Source of the DNA: Clostridium zeae
Lineage (GTDB): Bacteria > Bacillota > Clostridia > Clostridiales > Clostridiaceae
Length of the DNA stretch: 64,000 nt
Direction: 5' to 3'
Assembly (NCBI RefSeq): GCF_017312485.1
Contig: NZ_BMBA01000003.1
Coordinates: 341,463-405,462 of the forward strand
The notes under the pieces were generated by a model, which saw nothing but the letters and a program-made list of their open reading frames with translations, did no database searches and was not told where the DNA came from. Shown piece by piece: positions 38,528 through 46,653 of this stretch (position 1 is its first letter; each line of letters starts with the position of its first letter). The translations under genes were made by a program, and so were the position numbers.

Positions 38528-39089
38528 TGCTGGCACCCCCTTGCTCCAATGTTTTATTATAATATAAAGAGTTTTTGAACTTCTCTCTCAGCCTGTAATA
38601 CTTTCTTTTAACAGTAGATTCGCTTATTGAAAGAATCTGAGAGATATCGAAAAATGTTCTTTCACCACTGTATCTAAGTAGAATAATTTGCCTATCAACT
38701 TCTTCTAGTGATTGAATAAATGTTGTTACTTCTTTTTTTAAATCTACAAATTCCAACTGTTCTTGTGGTGAAGCTTCCTTAGATTTTACATCCTTGGCAT
38801 CTTCTATGTTTGCTTCATATACTCTTTTAAATTTCCTTATAAAATCAATGGCTTTATTTTTGCTTATTTGAAGTAACCAATTTGAGAATTTATATTTTTT
38901 ATCATATAGATACAGCTTGTTATAGGCAGCAATAAATGTTTCTTGAGCTATATCCTCTGAAGCTTCTTTATCTTTTGTTATTGAGTAAACAAATCTTAAG
39001 ACTATCAATTCATATTTATTTACTAAAATATTAAAGCTATCTATGTTTCCATTAAGCACTTCACTCACTAGTTCTATGTCCTCATTCAA
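38517..39089 (-). CDS. ECF RNA polymerase sigma factor
   Basis: A 190-residue sigma-70 family ECF factor. Region 2 is near residues 18-90 (FNILVNKYELIVLRFVYSIT, EDIAQETFIAAYNKL), region 4 near 125-175 (FIQSLEEVDRQIILLRYSGE, DISQILSISESTVKRKYYRL). I favour the TTG at 39089, six bases after GGGGTG; the ATG at 39107 (MVGVRDL) is possible. It is co-encoded with the membrane anti-sigma factor. Its target promoters cannot be deduced here. Confidence 0.9.
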   Translation of the reverse strand: MNEDIELVSEVLNGNIDSFNILVNKYELIVLRFVYSITKDKEASEDIAQETFIAAYNKLYLYDKKYKFSNWLLQISKNKAIDFIRKFKRVYEANIEDAKDVKSKEASPQEQLEFVDLKKEVTTFIQSLEEVDRQIILLRYSGERTFFDISQILSISESTVKRKYYRLREKFKNSLYYNKTLEQGGASNEL

Positions 39090-39220
39090 ATCTCTCACCC
39101 CTACCATACTTGTTTCACCACAATATACCAATTTGTATATTTCACCCTATATACGGATAATACAATACATTAGTTCATTTTCTCCAAATTTATTTTATAA
39201 TTTTACATACAATAAAAAAT

Positions 39221-39258
39221 AGAGGATATGTTTATTAAAAAGTATAAACATATTCTCT
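39221..39258 (-). terminator. Intrinsic terminator of the MFS permease gene
   Basis: Arms AGAGGATATGTTTAT and ATAAACATATTCTCT with an ATTTTTT tail on the minus strand. Confidence 0.75.
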
Positions 39259-39291
39259 AAATAATTAAACTATAATATGAAATCTGAAACA

Positions 39292-40452
39292 TTATACTCT
39301 GCACTTGTGTTCTAGTTTTTTATCTCTATCATACAATCTTGCATATATAAATATCAAGCTAAGAACTGAAACCGAAAAAATCACTCCGCTTAAAGGTATC
39401 ACTCTAAGAGTAAATTTATCTATCATTATCCCTGCAATAGATGAATATATACCAGCTAATATTGAACTAACTCCACCTATTATGCTGTAAGCTGTATTTT
39501 GCTGTTCCATGGGAACTGCTTCACTAGTCATGTATTTACTTACAATCTCGAAAATTCCGTATGTTATTATTTGAGTAAAAGATAACAGTATTAGTTGAAT
39601 ATATGATGTTGCAAAGTACATAAAAATAAATCTAATGATATATGCAAGCATCGCAAATATCAGTAAAGAGCTCTTTTTTCTATTTCTCATCAATTTTTGT
39701 GCTCCAAAATAAACTGGTGCTTCTACAAAAGCTGCAATAAATGCTGAAATTCCTACATGTGTGGTAGTTCCACCTAAATCAATCATAAGTAGAGCACTAA
39801 ATCCCATAACATTTAACACTAATGCATATACAGCTGAAATAATCATAATCAACATAAACTCTGTATTTTTAAATAATAGAATAGGATTTGACCTTTTCTT
39901 AGTTTTCTCTATTTTTATATCATTAATCCCTCTTGTACTTACTAACGTTACAAGCATAAAAAAAGCATAAAAGAAAAACATGTTAGAAAGACCAATAATC
40001 TCAAATAATTTTCCCGTTATTAAAGATGCAAATGCGTAACCTAAAGCTGCATAAGCTCTTATTCCACCAAACTCTTTCCTTGTTTCCTTAGAGCTATTAA
40101 TAGCCCAAGTTGTCATCAACATCACAACTGGAGCCTGCACAAACGCAAGAACCGCTATAACTATTATCAAAATGACTCCATTAAAAAAACTTATAAAAAG
40201 AGAAAGAATCAATAAAATACCAAGCATAGGAAGCATAAACCTTTTTATTGTACCTTTTAAATCACAAAGATACCCTAAAAAAAGTTGTCCTCCAGTGCCT
40301 GCAATTATATTAATGGCATTTATTATACCAACCTCTACATTATCTAATCCCTTAGATTTCAAATATACTAATATGAATAAGTTATATATGCAACTCCATA
40401 TATTTACTAATACTTGAACTTCCTTAAACTTAACCACTTCATTTTTTGCCAT
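39292..40452 (-). CDS. MFS transporter (LacY/nucleoside permease-like)
   Basis: A 386-residue permease with about 12 membrane segments of the MFS_1-like family. The start is placed at 40452 (MAKNEVVKFKEVQ); a GAGGGG site lies 13 bases upstream, which is rather far. GLDNVEVGIINAINIIAGTG near residue 35 and a DLKGTIKRFMLPM loop near 70-85 are characteristic. Likely a proton-coupled uptake or efflux carrier; substrate unknown. No sugar or nucleoside metabolism gene is nearby. Confidence 0.82.
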   Translation of the reverse strand: MAKNEVVKFKEVQVLVNIWSCIYNLFILVYLKSKGLDNVEVGIINAINIIAGTGGQLFLGYLCDLKGTIKRFMLPMLGILLILSLFISFFNGVILIIVIAVLAFVQAPVVMLMTTWAINSSKETRKEFGGIRAYAALGYAFASLITGKLFEIIGLSNMFFFYAFFMLVTLVSTRGINDIKIEKTKKRSNPILLFKNTEFMLIMIISAVYALVLNVMGFSALLMIDLGGTTTHVGISAFIAAFVEAPVYFGAQKLMRNRKKSSLLIFAMLAYIIRFIFMYFATSYIQLILLSFTQIITYGIFEIVSKYMTSEAVPMEQQNTAYSIIGGVSSILAGIYSSIAGIMIDKFTLRVIPLSGVIFSVSVLSLIFIYARLYDRDKKLEHKCRV

Positions 40453-40682
40453 AGTATAACGCCATCCCCTCATACCCCTACATTAATTTAAATGTATCAC
40501 TACTGTCCGTACAAATCTCTTATATCGTACTATCCAATTATTTAAATGTAAATTGATTTTCATAGAAAGAAAATTATTCATAGAATTATCAAATTTATTA
40601 ACATGTTCTTTATAAAATGCTATAAATAGTTTTCTAGATTTAGACGAAATAAAAATTTTACACCTCCCTATACAGTAAAAAA
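40453..40682. other. Intergenic stretch, nothing recognised
   Basis: A minus-strand frame at 40483-40785 runs through the ptsI terminator palindrome and has no ribosome site, so I treat it as non-coding. No promoter pair is clear. Confidence 0.3.
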
Positions 40683-40716
40683 GAACAAGGCTTTTGCAAA
40701 TGCAAAAGCCTTGTTC
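40683..40716 (-). terminator. Intrinsic terminator, probably of ptsI
   Basis: A perfect 16-bp stem GAACAAGGCTTTTGCA/TGCAAAAGCCTTGTTC with a TTTTTT tail on the minus strand. It lies 190 bases beyond the ptsI stop with no gene between. Confidence 0.8.
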
Positions 40717-40906
40717 TAAGTATTTGTATTTAGGGATAAGTTGTATTTTCTTATGAGTACTATCAGCCTTTAATATATACTTCAAAAGTATATATTATTT
40801 TCATCTTTATAGGGTTTAAAAATGAAACTTTATTTAGTTATAACTATTAGGGTTAGTTATACTGTGTTGTGAGCTGATAATACCCTATATTAACTTAATT
40901 TAAGAA

Positions 40907-42523
40907 TTATTCTTGTTCTATTATTATTTTCTTAGCATTTAATATTGAACTAGCACTCATTGAGAACTCATCTAATCCATATTCTACAAGTGTTGCAATT
41001 GCTGCTTCATCTCCAGCCATTTCTCCACACATTCCAACCCACTTACCATGCTTATGAGCACCATCTATTGTCATCTTTATAAGTCTAAGTACAGCTGGGT
41101 GCATTGGGTTGTATAGGTAAGATACCTTTTCACTCATTCTGTCTGCAGCTAAAGTATATTGAATTAAGTCATTTGTTCCTATTGAGAAGAAATCAACATG
41201 CTTAGCTAACTCATCAGCATAAACTGCAGCTGCTGGGATTTCAACCATGATACCCCATTGAGTTGTTTCTGAGTATTCTTTACCTTCTGCCTTTAATTCA
41301 GCCTTACATTCATCAACAACTTCTTTAGCTTGAACGAATTCTTCTAAACCTGAAATCATTGGGAACATTACACAAAGATTTCCGTATATTGATGCTCTAA
41401 GTAATGCTCTTAATTGAACTTTAAATAGCTCTTTTTTATCTAAGCAAAGTCTTATTGCTCTATATCCTAAGAATGGGTTCATTTCTTCTGGTAATGGAAG
41501 ATATGGAAGTGTCTTATCTCCTCCGATATCAAGAGTTCTTATAACAACTTGCTTTCCTTCCATCTTTTCAAGAACATACTTGTAGCTTTCAAATTGTTCT
41601 TCTTCTGTTGGAGCACTATCTCTATCCATGTATAAGAATTCTGTTCTGAAAAGACCAACTCCGTCTCCACCGTTAGCTAAAACTTGGTGTACATCTTCTG
41701 GCTTACCTATGTTTCCGCAAACTTCTATTCTCTTACCTGACTTAGTAACAGTCTTAACGCTTATAAGCTTCTTTAATTCTTCTTGTTCAGCTACAAACTT
41801 CTCTCTCTTTGCTACATATTCTTGAACTGTAGCTTCATCTGGATTTACTATAACAACACCTTCGATACCATCAACAATTACAGTATCACCATTCTTTACT
41901 GATGTAGTTATATCCTTTAATCCAACAACAGCAGGTATTTCAAGTGTTCTTGCCATTATAGCAGAGTGAGATGTTCTTCCACCTATGTTAGTTAAGAATG
42001 CAACAACCTTGCTTCTATCAAGCTGAGCTGTATCTGATGGAGTTAAATCGTGAGCAACAACTATAGTATTTGCTTCAGTTATCTCAAAGCTATCAACTTT
42101 ACCAGCTATATTAGCTATTATTCTCTTAGAAACGTCCTTAATGTCAGCAGCTCTTTCTCTCATATAAGCATCTTCCATTGATTCGAAGATCATAACAAAA
42201 GTATTAGTTACTCCATCAACAGCCTTCATAGCATTAACACTATTAGTTTCTATTTCAAGTTCCATAGCTCCAGTAAATTCTGGGTCATCTAATAATGTAA
42301 TGTGAGCTTCAAAAACCTCAGCTTTTTCTTCTCCCATTGATTCAACAGCTTTTGCTTTTATCTTTTCTAATTGTTCCTTTGAAGAAACCAATGCTCTTTG
42401 AAGTAATTCTTTTTCTGCTTGTATATCATTTATCTTTACGTCACTTATTACTATCTCTTCATGCTCTTGTATAAAAACCTTACCTATTGCATAACCTTTT
42501 GAAGCTGCAATACCTTTTCTCAT
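40907..42523 (-). CDS. ptsI: PTS enzyme I (phosphoenolpyruvate-protein phosphotransferase)
   Basis: A 538-residue enzyme I. Phosphorylation site GGRTSHSAIMARTLEIPAVV with the active histidine near residue 185; PEP-binding segments include DGVGLFRTEFLYMDR near 286-300 and a C-terminal GMCGEMAGDEAAIATLVEYG. It transfers phosphate from PEP to HPr, starting sugar uptake. Usually ptsI pairs with ptsH in a housekeeping operon. Here it stands alone, has a -24/-12 promoter (42634-42651) and faces a sigma-54 activator with an HPr-like domain, so its expression should depend on that activator. Confidence 0.97.
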   Translation of the reverse strand: MRKGIAASKGYAIGKVFIQEHEEIVISDVKINDIQAEKELLQRALVSSKEQLEKIKAKAVESMGEEKAEVFEAHITLLDDPEFTGAMELEIETNSVNAMKAVDGVTNTFVMIFESMEDAYMRERAADIKDVSKRIIANIAGKVDSFEITEANTIVVAHDLTPSDTAQLDRSKVVAFLTNIGGRTSHSAIMARTLEIPAVVGLKDITTSVKNGDTVIVDGIEGVVIVNPDEATVQEYVAKREKFVAEQEELKKLISVKTVTKSGKRIEVCGNIGKPEDVHQVLANGGDGVGLFRTEFLYMDRDSAPTEEEQFESYKYVLEKMEGKQVVIRTLDIGGDKTLPYLPLPEEMNPFLGYRAIRLCLDKKELFKVQLRALLRASIYGNLCVMFPMISGLEEFVQAKEVVDECKAELKAEGKEYSETTQWGIMVEIPAAAVYADELAKHVDFFSIGTNDLIQYTLAADRMSEKVSYLYNPMHPAVLRLIKMTIDGAHKHGKWVGMCGEMAGDEAAIATLVEYGLDEFSMSASSILNAKKIIIEQE

Positions 42524-42633
42524 TATGTTACTCCTCCTTATAAATAAACGAATAAAAAATTATTCCATATGTCTAAGTAATAGACCTTAAATCATAAATA
42601 CTTAAATTTTATGTTTCTAGCCTTTAATTTTAT

Positions 42634-42651
42634 TAGCAATTACCATGCCAA
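42634..42651 (-). promoter_or_regulatory. Sigma-54 (-24/-12) promoter of ptsI
   Basis: The minus strand reads TTGGCATGGTAATTGCTA. The GG at -24 and GC at -12 are separated by exactly ten bases, as in the consensus TGGCAC-N5-TTGC. The start codon is about 100 bases from the expected transcription start. Confidence 0.8.
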
Positions 42652-42809
42652 CTTCTAATTCACTCTATATTTGTGATGATTTTTTGCATTTTAAACCATT
42701 TACTGTAAAAATATTTGTAATTCTTATGATTATAATGACAAAATTTGCACAATATTTATTGTTACAAATAACTAATCTTATTATTCTCTTAAAGTTAATT
42801 ACTTAGCTC

Positions 42810-42826
42810 TTGATATTTTTTATCAA
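42810..42826. promoter_or_regulatory. Palindromic activator site 1 (upstream of ptsI)
   Basis: TTGATATTTTTTATCAA, a 17-bp palindrome about 180 bases upstream of the sigma-54 promoter, a usual distance for an enhancer-binding activator. Confidence 0.65.
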
Positions 42827-42855
42827 CCTACCTTCTTACTTACTAATATATTCTA

Positions 42856-42884
42856 TTACAAACCCTTAAAATATATGATATAAT
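42856..42884 (+). promoter_or_regulatory. Sigma-A promoter of the sigma-54 activator gene
   Basis: TTACAA and TATAAT with a 17-base spacer. Transcription should begin near 42891, inside palindrome 2. Confidence 0.65.
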
Positions 42885-42889
42885 ATGAG

Positions 42890-42906
42890 TTGATATTTTT
42901 TATCAA
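42890..42906. promoter_or_regulatory. Palindromic activator site 2 (overlaps own transcription start)
   Basis: A second exact copy, TTGATATTTTTTATCAA, covering the expected +1 region of the activator promoter. Binding here would repress the activator gene. Confidence 0.65.
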
Positions 42907-42918
42907 CATCTAAATACC

Positions 42919-42935
42919 TTGATAAATTTTATCAA
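42919..42935. promoter_or_regulatory. Palindromic activator site 3
   Basis: TTGATAAATTTTATCAA, the same half-sites with a slightly different centre, 29 bases from site 2. Confidence 0.6.
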
Positions 42936-42954
42936 GTTCCTATGGAGGTGCCCT

Positions 42955-44961
42955 ATGTATTCAAAAGAAATTTTTATAAAAGACCCAAATGGATTACATA
43001 CAAGATTCGCAGCTATGATAGTAAATAAAGCCTCACAGATAAAATCAAGGCTTAATATCAATTTATATATAAAAAAAAGTGAATATACTGATTGGCTAGG
43101 AATAAGCATGCTAGCACTCTTATCTCTAAGAGTACATTCGAACGAAACAGTTCTTATAGGCTGCAAGGAAGAGACCCCTACGGGCATAGTGGCAGTCCAA
43201 GAACTTTTAGACTATATAGAAACTCATATAAATCAAGGTTCTACTTTAATGAATCCAATAGATGTTTTTATAGAAGAAAGTAAGATTGCTAATGATCAGA
43301 TTTTAGAAAACGTACCAATTGGAATTATAGTTATAGATATGAACTACAACATTATAAGCATTAATGACTATGCTTTAAGTATAATAGAAATGAAATATGA
43401 ACAAGTAATAGGAAAAAACGTCAATGACATCATTCCAACTAGTGAACTTCCTCAAATTATAGAAAGAAGGATAAAACAGTTCGGACAAATTCAACATATA
43501 AATAATAAGACTACAATGGTAAATCGTAGTCCTATCTTCACTAATGATACCGTAATTGGTGCTGTTGGAGTTTTTCAAGATGTTTCTGATCTTGTTGGGA
43601 TGAAGGAACTTAATGAAAAGTTTAGTAAAATACTATCAGCTTCTCATGACATGATTTGTTTTGTTGATGAATATGGCAAGGTAAGTTACATCAACCCTGC
43701 ATATCGAGAGCATCTTCCAATATCCTCTCAAAATGTAATAGGAAAAGATATCTTTACACTTTCTCCTAATGGCTATAGAGTAAAAGCTTTCACCGAAAGA
43801 AAAAAAATAGAAAATATGATTCATAACAAAGAAAATATAGAAATAATAACTACATTGGATCCTATATTCATTGATGGAGACTTTAAAGGAATAATCTCCA
43901 CTTCAAAACCCATAAATGAAATCAAAGAGCTTATGGGAAAATTAAAACGTTCTGAAGAGGAATTAAACTATTATAAGGAAGAACTAAAAAAACATACTTC
44001 TTTAGAATCATCCTTTAAGGATATAATAGGCTCCTCTGGTACCCTTAAAGATATATTGCACATATGCGAAATGGCTTCTAAAAGTACTTCAACTGTTCTT
44101 ATTAGAGGAGAAAGCGGAACCGGAAAAGAGTTAATAGCTAAGGCTATACACAGTAATAGTGATAGAAAAAACAAACCTTTTATAAGAGTTAACTGCGCTG
44201 CAATACCTGAAAATTTATTAGAAAGCGAACTATTTGGTTATGAAAAAGGAGCTTTCACCGGTGCTGTAAAAAGCAAACCTGGTAAATTTGCTATAGCAGA
44301 CCAAGGAACTATCTTCCTTGATGAAATAGGTGATATGCCAATTACAATGCAGGTTAAACTTTTAAGAGTTCTTCAAGAGAGAGAAATCGAAAGTCTTGGC
44401 GGTTTATCTCCTCAAAAAATAGATGTGAGGGTTATAGCTGCTACAAATAGAAACCTTGAAGAAATGATATCCCTCAATGACTTTAGAGAAGATTTATATT
44501 ATAGACTAAATGTGCTTCCTATTAATCTTCCACCTCTAAGAGATAGAAAAGAAGATATAGGACTTTTAGTAGAACACTTCATAACCAAGATAAATGAAAA
44601 ATTAAATATAAATATAAAAGGCATAAGTAAAGAATGCATACTTTTATTACAGGATTACTCCTGGCCAGGAAACATAAGAGAATTAGAAAACATAATTGAG
44701 AGAGCTATGAATTTATGTAATGATGAATATATTAGAGAGATAGATCTCCCTTCTTTCCTAAAGAAGTCTTCCGCCAGCAACAAATCACCTATAAATCTCG
44801 ATGGAGATGATTTATTACCTTTTGAAGAGTATGAAAAACAGATAATAAAGGCTGCAATGGATAAATATAAGAGCTATAACAAAGCAGGAAAAGCCTTAGG
44901 ACTTACTCATAGGACTATAGCCTTAAAGTGTCAGAAATACAATCTTATAACTAAAGATTAA
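42955..44961 (+). CDS. Sigma-54-dependent activator with N-terminal HPr-like domain and PAS domains
   Basis: A 668-residue regulator. The start at 42955 (MYSKEIFIKDPNGLHTRFAA) follows GGAGGTGCCCT. Residues 1-90 form an HPr-like domain with histidine exactly at position 15 in GLHTRFAA (HPr has GLHARPAA). Two PAS-like regions follow (about 110-220 and 225-340), then an AAA+ domain with Walker A GESGTGKE, GAFTGA, and Walker B FLDEIGD, and a C-terminal Fis-type helix-turn-helix (YNKAGKALGLTHRTIALKCQ). It is divergent from ptsI, with three palindromes and a sigma-54 promoter between, so it probably activates ptsI and may respond to phosphorylation by enzyme I. Confidence 0.9.
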   Translation: MYSKEIFIKDPNGLHTRFAAMIVNKASQIKSRLNINLYIKKSEYTDWLGISMLALLSLRVHSNETVLIGCKEETPTGIVAVQELLDYIETHINQGSTLMNPIDVFIEESKIANDQILENVPIGIIVIDMNYNIISINDYALSIIEMKYEQVIGKNVNDIIPTSELPQIIERRIKQFGQIQHINNKTTMVNRSPIFTNDTVIGAVGVFQDVSDLVGMKELNEKFSKILSASHDMICFVDEYGKVSYINPAYREHLPISSQNVIGKDIFTLSPNGYRVKAFTERKKIENMIHNKENIEIITTLDPIFIDGDFKGIISTSKPINEIKELMGKLKRSEEELNYYKEELKKHTSLESSFKDIIGSSGTLKDILHICEMASKSTSTVLIRGESGTGKELIAKAIHSNSDRKNKPFIRVNCAAIPENLLESELFGYEKGAFTGAVKSKPGKFAIADQGTIFLDEIGDMPITMQVKLLRVLQEREIESLGGLSPQKIDVRVIAATNRNLEEMISLNDFREDLYYRLNVLPINLPPLRDRKEDIGLLVEHFITKINEKLNINIKGISKECILLLQDYSWPGNIRELENIIERAMNLCNDEYIREIDLPSFLKKSSASNKSPINLDGDDLLPFEEYEKQIIKAAMDKYKSYNKAGKALGLTHRTIALKCQKYNLITKD

Positions 44962-45001
44962 TCTACTAAAGATGCTCTTAGCTTATTTCATATAACCAAT
45001 T

Positions 45002-45051
45002 AAAGACCTCGCATGTGAAGGATTTTACATCATCATCTATGCGAGGTCTTT
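45002..45051. terminator. Bidirectional terminator between convergent genes
   Basis: Arms AAAGACCTCGCAT and ATGCGAGGTCTTT flank a loop of about 25 bases between the sigma-54 activator and the helicase gene. Confidence 0.8.
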
Positions 45052-45094
45052 ATAATTGTATCTTCAATAATTCATTATTTAATTAACTCTTATT

Positions 45095-46543
45095 TTACTT
45101 CTTAGCTCTTTGAGCTTTAACTGACTTCCCTTTAATAGTAATGTTAGTATTTAGTCCATCTAGAACTTTACTTCCTTTTCCATTAAGTATATCAATATAG
45201 GAAAATCCATCTTGAATATCAATAATACCTATGTCGTCGCTTGTTAATCCCTCTACGCTAAGAATTGCACCAACAATATCTCCTGGTCTTATCTTTTTCT
45301 TTTTTCCTGCATTTATATAAATCTTATATACCTGCTTATTAAGTTCACTACTCTTATCTTTTTTCAGTACAGGCTTTGTATTTAGTTTATCTAAGAAATC
45401 TTTTTTCAAATCATTAACTAAATCTTTGCTTGGAATTTCCTCTCTTTCAAGATTAAATCCTAGATACTCTTCAATTTGCAATAAAAATCTATTGTCATAA
45501 TTGTTTACAAAAGTTATTGCCTTTCCTTGCTTACCAGCTCTTGCCGTTCTACCAGTTCTATGTACATAGCTTTCTTTTTCCATAGGAATATCATAGTTTA
45601 TTATATGACTAACGTCCTGAACATCTATACCTCTAGCAGCAACATCTGTAGCTACTAAAATTCTAAATTTGCCTCTTTTAAATGCATTCATTACATCTAA
45701 TCTATCCTTTTGCATCATACCACCGTGAAGTTTATCACAAGGAAAACCTTGAGCGCTTAGCTTGCTGCTTACCTCATCTACATTTTCCTTTGTGCTACAA
45801 AATATTATAGAGCTATCGATATTTTCTACTATTAATATATCTTTCAATAGGTTAAATTTGTATTCATATCCTACCTTGTAGCAAATATGCTTAATTCTTT
45901 CTGTGGTTATCCTCTCTGGATTTACTTCAATTTTCATTGGATCATTCATATATTTTCCACATAACTTATCGATTTCTTCTGAAATAGTTGCAGAAAAAAG
46001 CATTGTAACTCTATTTTTAGGAAGTTTCTTGATTACATCTTCAACTTGATCTATAAAGCCCATATTAAGCATTTCATCAGCTTCATCAATAACAAGATAC
46101 TTGATCTTATCTAAGGTTATGCTTCCTCTATCTATATGATCTAATGTTCTTCCTGGTGTACCAACCACTATGTGTGTCCTCTGTTTCAACTCCCTAGCTT
46201 GATCACTAAAAGGTTGTTTTCCAAACACAGCTGCAGCTCTTACTCTTTTAAGTCTACCTATATTGGCTATCTCTTCTTTTACCTGAACACAGAGTTCCCT
46301 AGTAGGCGTTAGTACTAAAGCCTGGGGATCTCTTTCTTCTATGTCTACACTTTCACATAACGGTATAGCAAACGAAGCTGTTTTACCGCTTCCTGTTTGT
46401 GATTTCACTATTATATCCTTATTTTCCATAGCTTTAGGTATAACTTGCTGTTGTACCTTTGATGGATTTCTGTACCCTAGTTTATGTACTGCCTCCAAAA
46501 TTTGTCCACTTAAATTTAATTCTTCAAAACTTAAATTATCCAT
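45095..46543 (-). CDS. DEAD-box RNA helicase, DbpA/YxiN type
   Basis: A 482-residue DEAD-box ATPase: Q motif, Walker A SQTGSGKT near residues 47-54, PTRELCVQV, TPGRTLDH, DEAD box VIDEADEML near 150, SAT near 182 and HRTGRTARAG near 328. A C-terminal RNA-binding domain (residues 408-480, VYKIYINAGKKKKIRPGDIV) matches DbpA/YxiN, which target 23S rRNA hairpin 92 during 50S assembly. The function is inferred from that domain. Monocistronic. Confidence 0.9.
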   Translation of the reverse strand: MDNLSFEELNLSGQILEAVHKLGYRNPSKVQQQVIPKAMENKDIIVKSQTGSGKTASFAIPLCESVDIEERDPQALVLTPTRELCVQVKEEIANIGRLKRVRAAAVFGKQPFSDQARELKQRTHIVVGTPGRTLDHIDRGSITLDKIKYLVIDEADEMLNMGFIDQVEDVIKKLPKNRVTMLFSATISEEIDKLCGKYMNDPMKIEVNPERITTERIKHICYKVGYEYKFNLLKDILIVENIDSSIIFCSTKENVDEVSSKLSAQGFPCDKLHGGMMQKDRLDVMNAFKRGKFRILVATDVAARGIDVQDVSHIINYDIPMEKESYVHRTGRTARAGKQGKAITFVNNYDNRFLLQIEEYLGFNLEREEIPSKDLVNDLKKDFLDKLNTKPVLKKDKSSELNKQVYKIYINAGKKKKIRPGDIVGAILSVEGLTSDDIGIIDIQDGFSYIDILNGKGSKVLDGLNTNITIKGKSVKAQRAKK

Positions 46544-46653
46544 CTATCATTAACCTCTTTGTTTGTTAAATACTTTCTTATAAATTTTCCCACTCTATGA
46601 CTATATATACATAATCTCTAAACTAATCTCATTATTTACTTAATTAACTTCTA

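Noticed and set aside
40483..40785. Minus-strand frame of 100 codons
   Set aside because: It reads through the ptsI terminator palindrome, has no ribosome site and shows no protein-like composition.
42919..42954. Upstream ATG for the sigma-54 activator
   Set aside because: The ATG at 42919-region lies inside palindrome 3 without a ribosome site; the ATG at 42955 has GGAGGTG and begins the HPr-like domain correctly.
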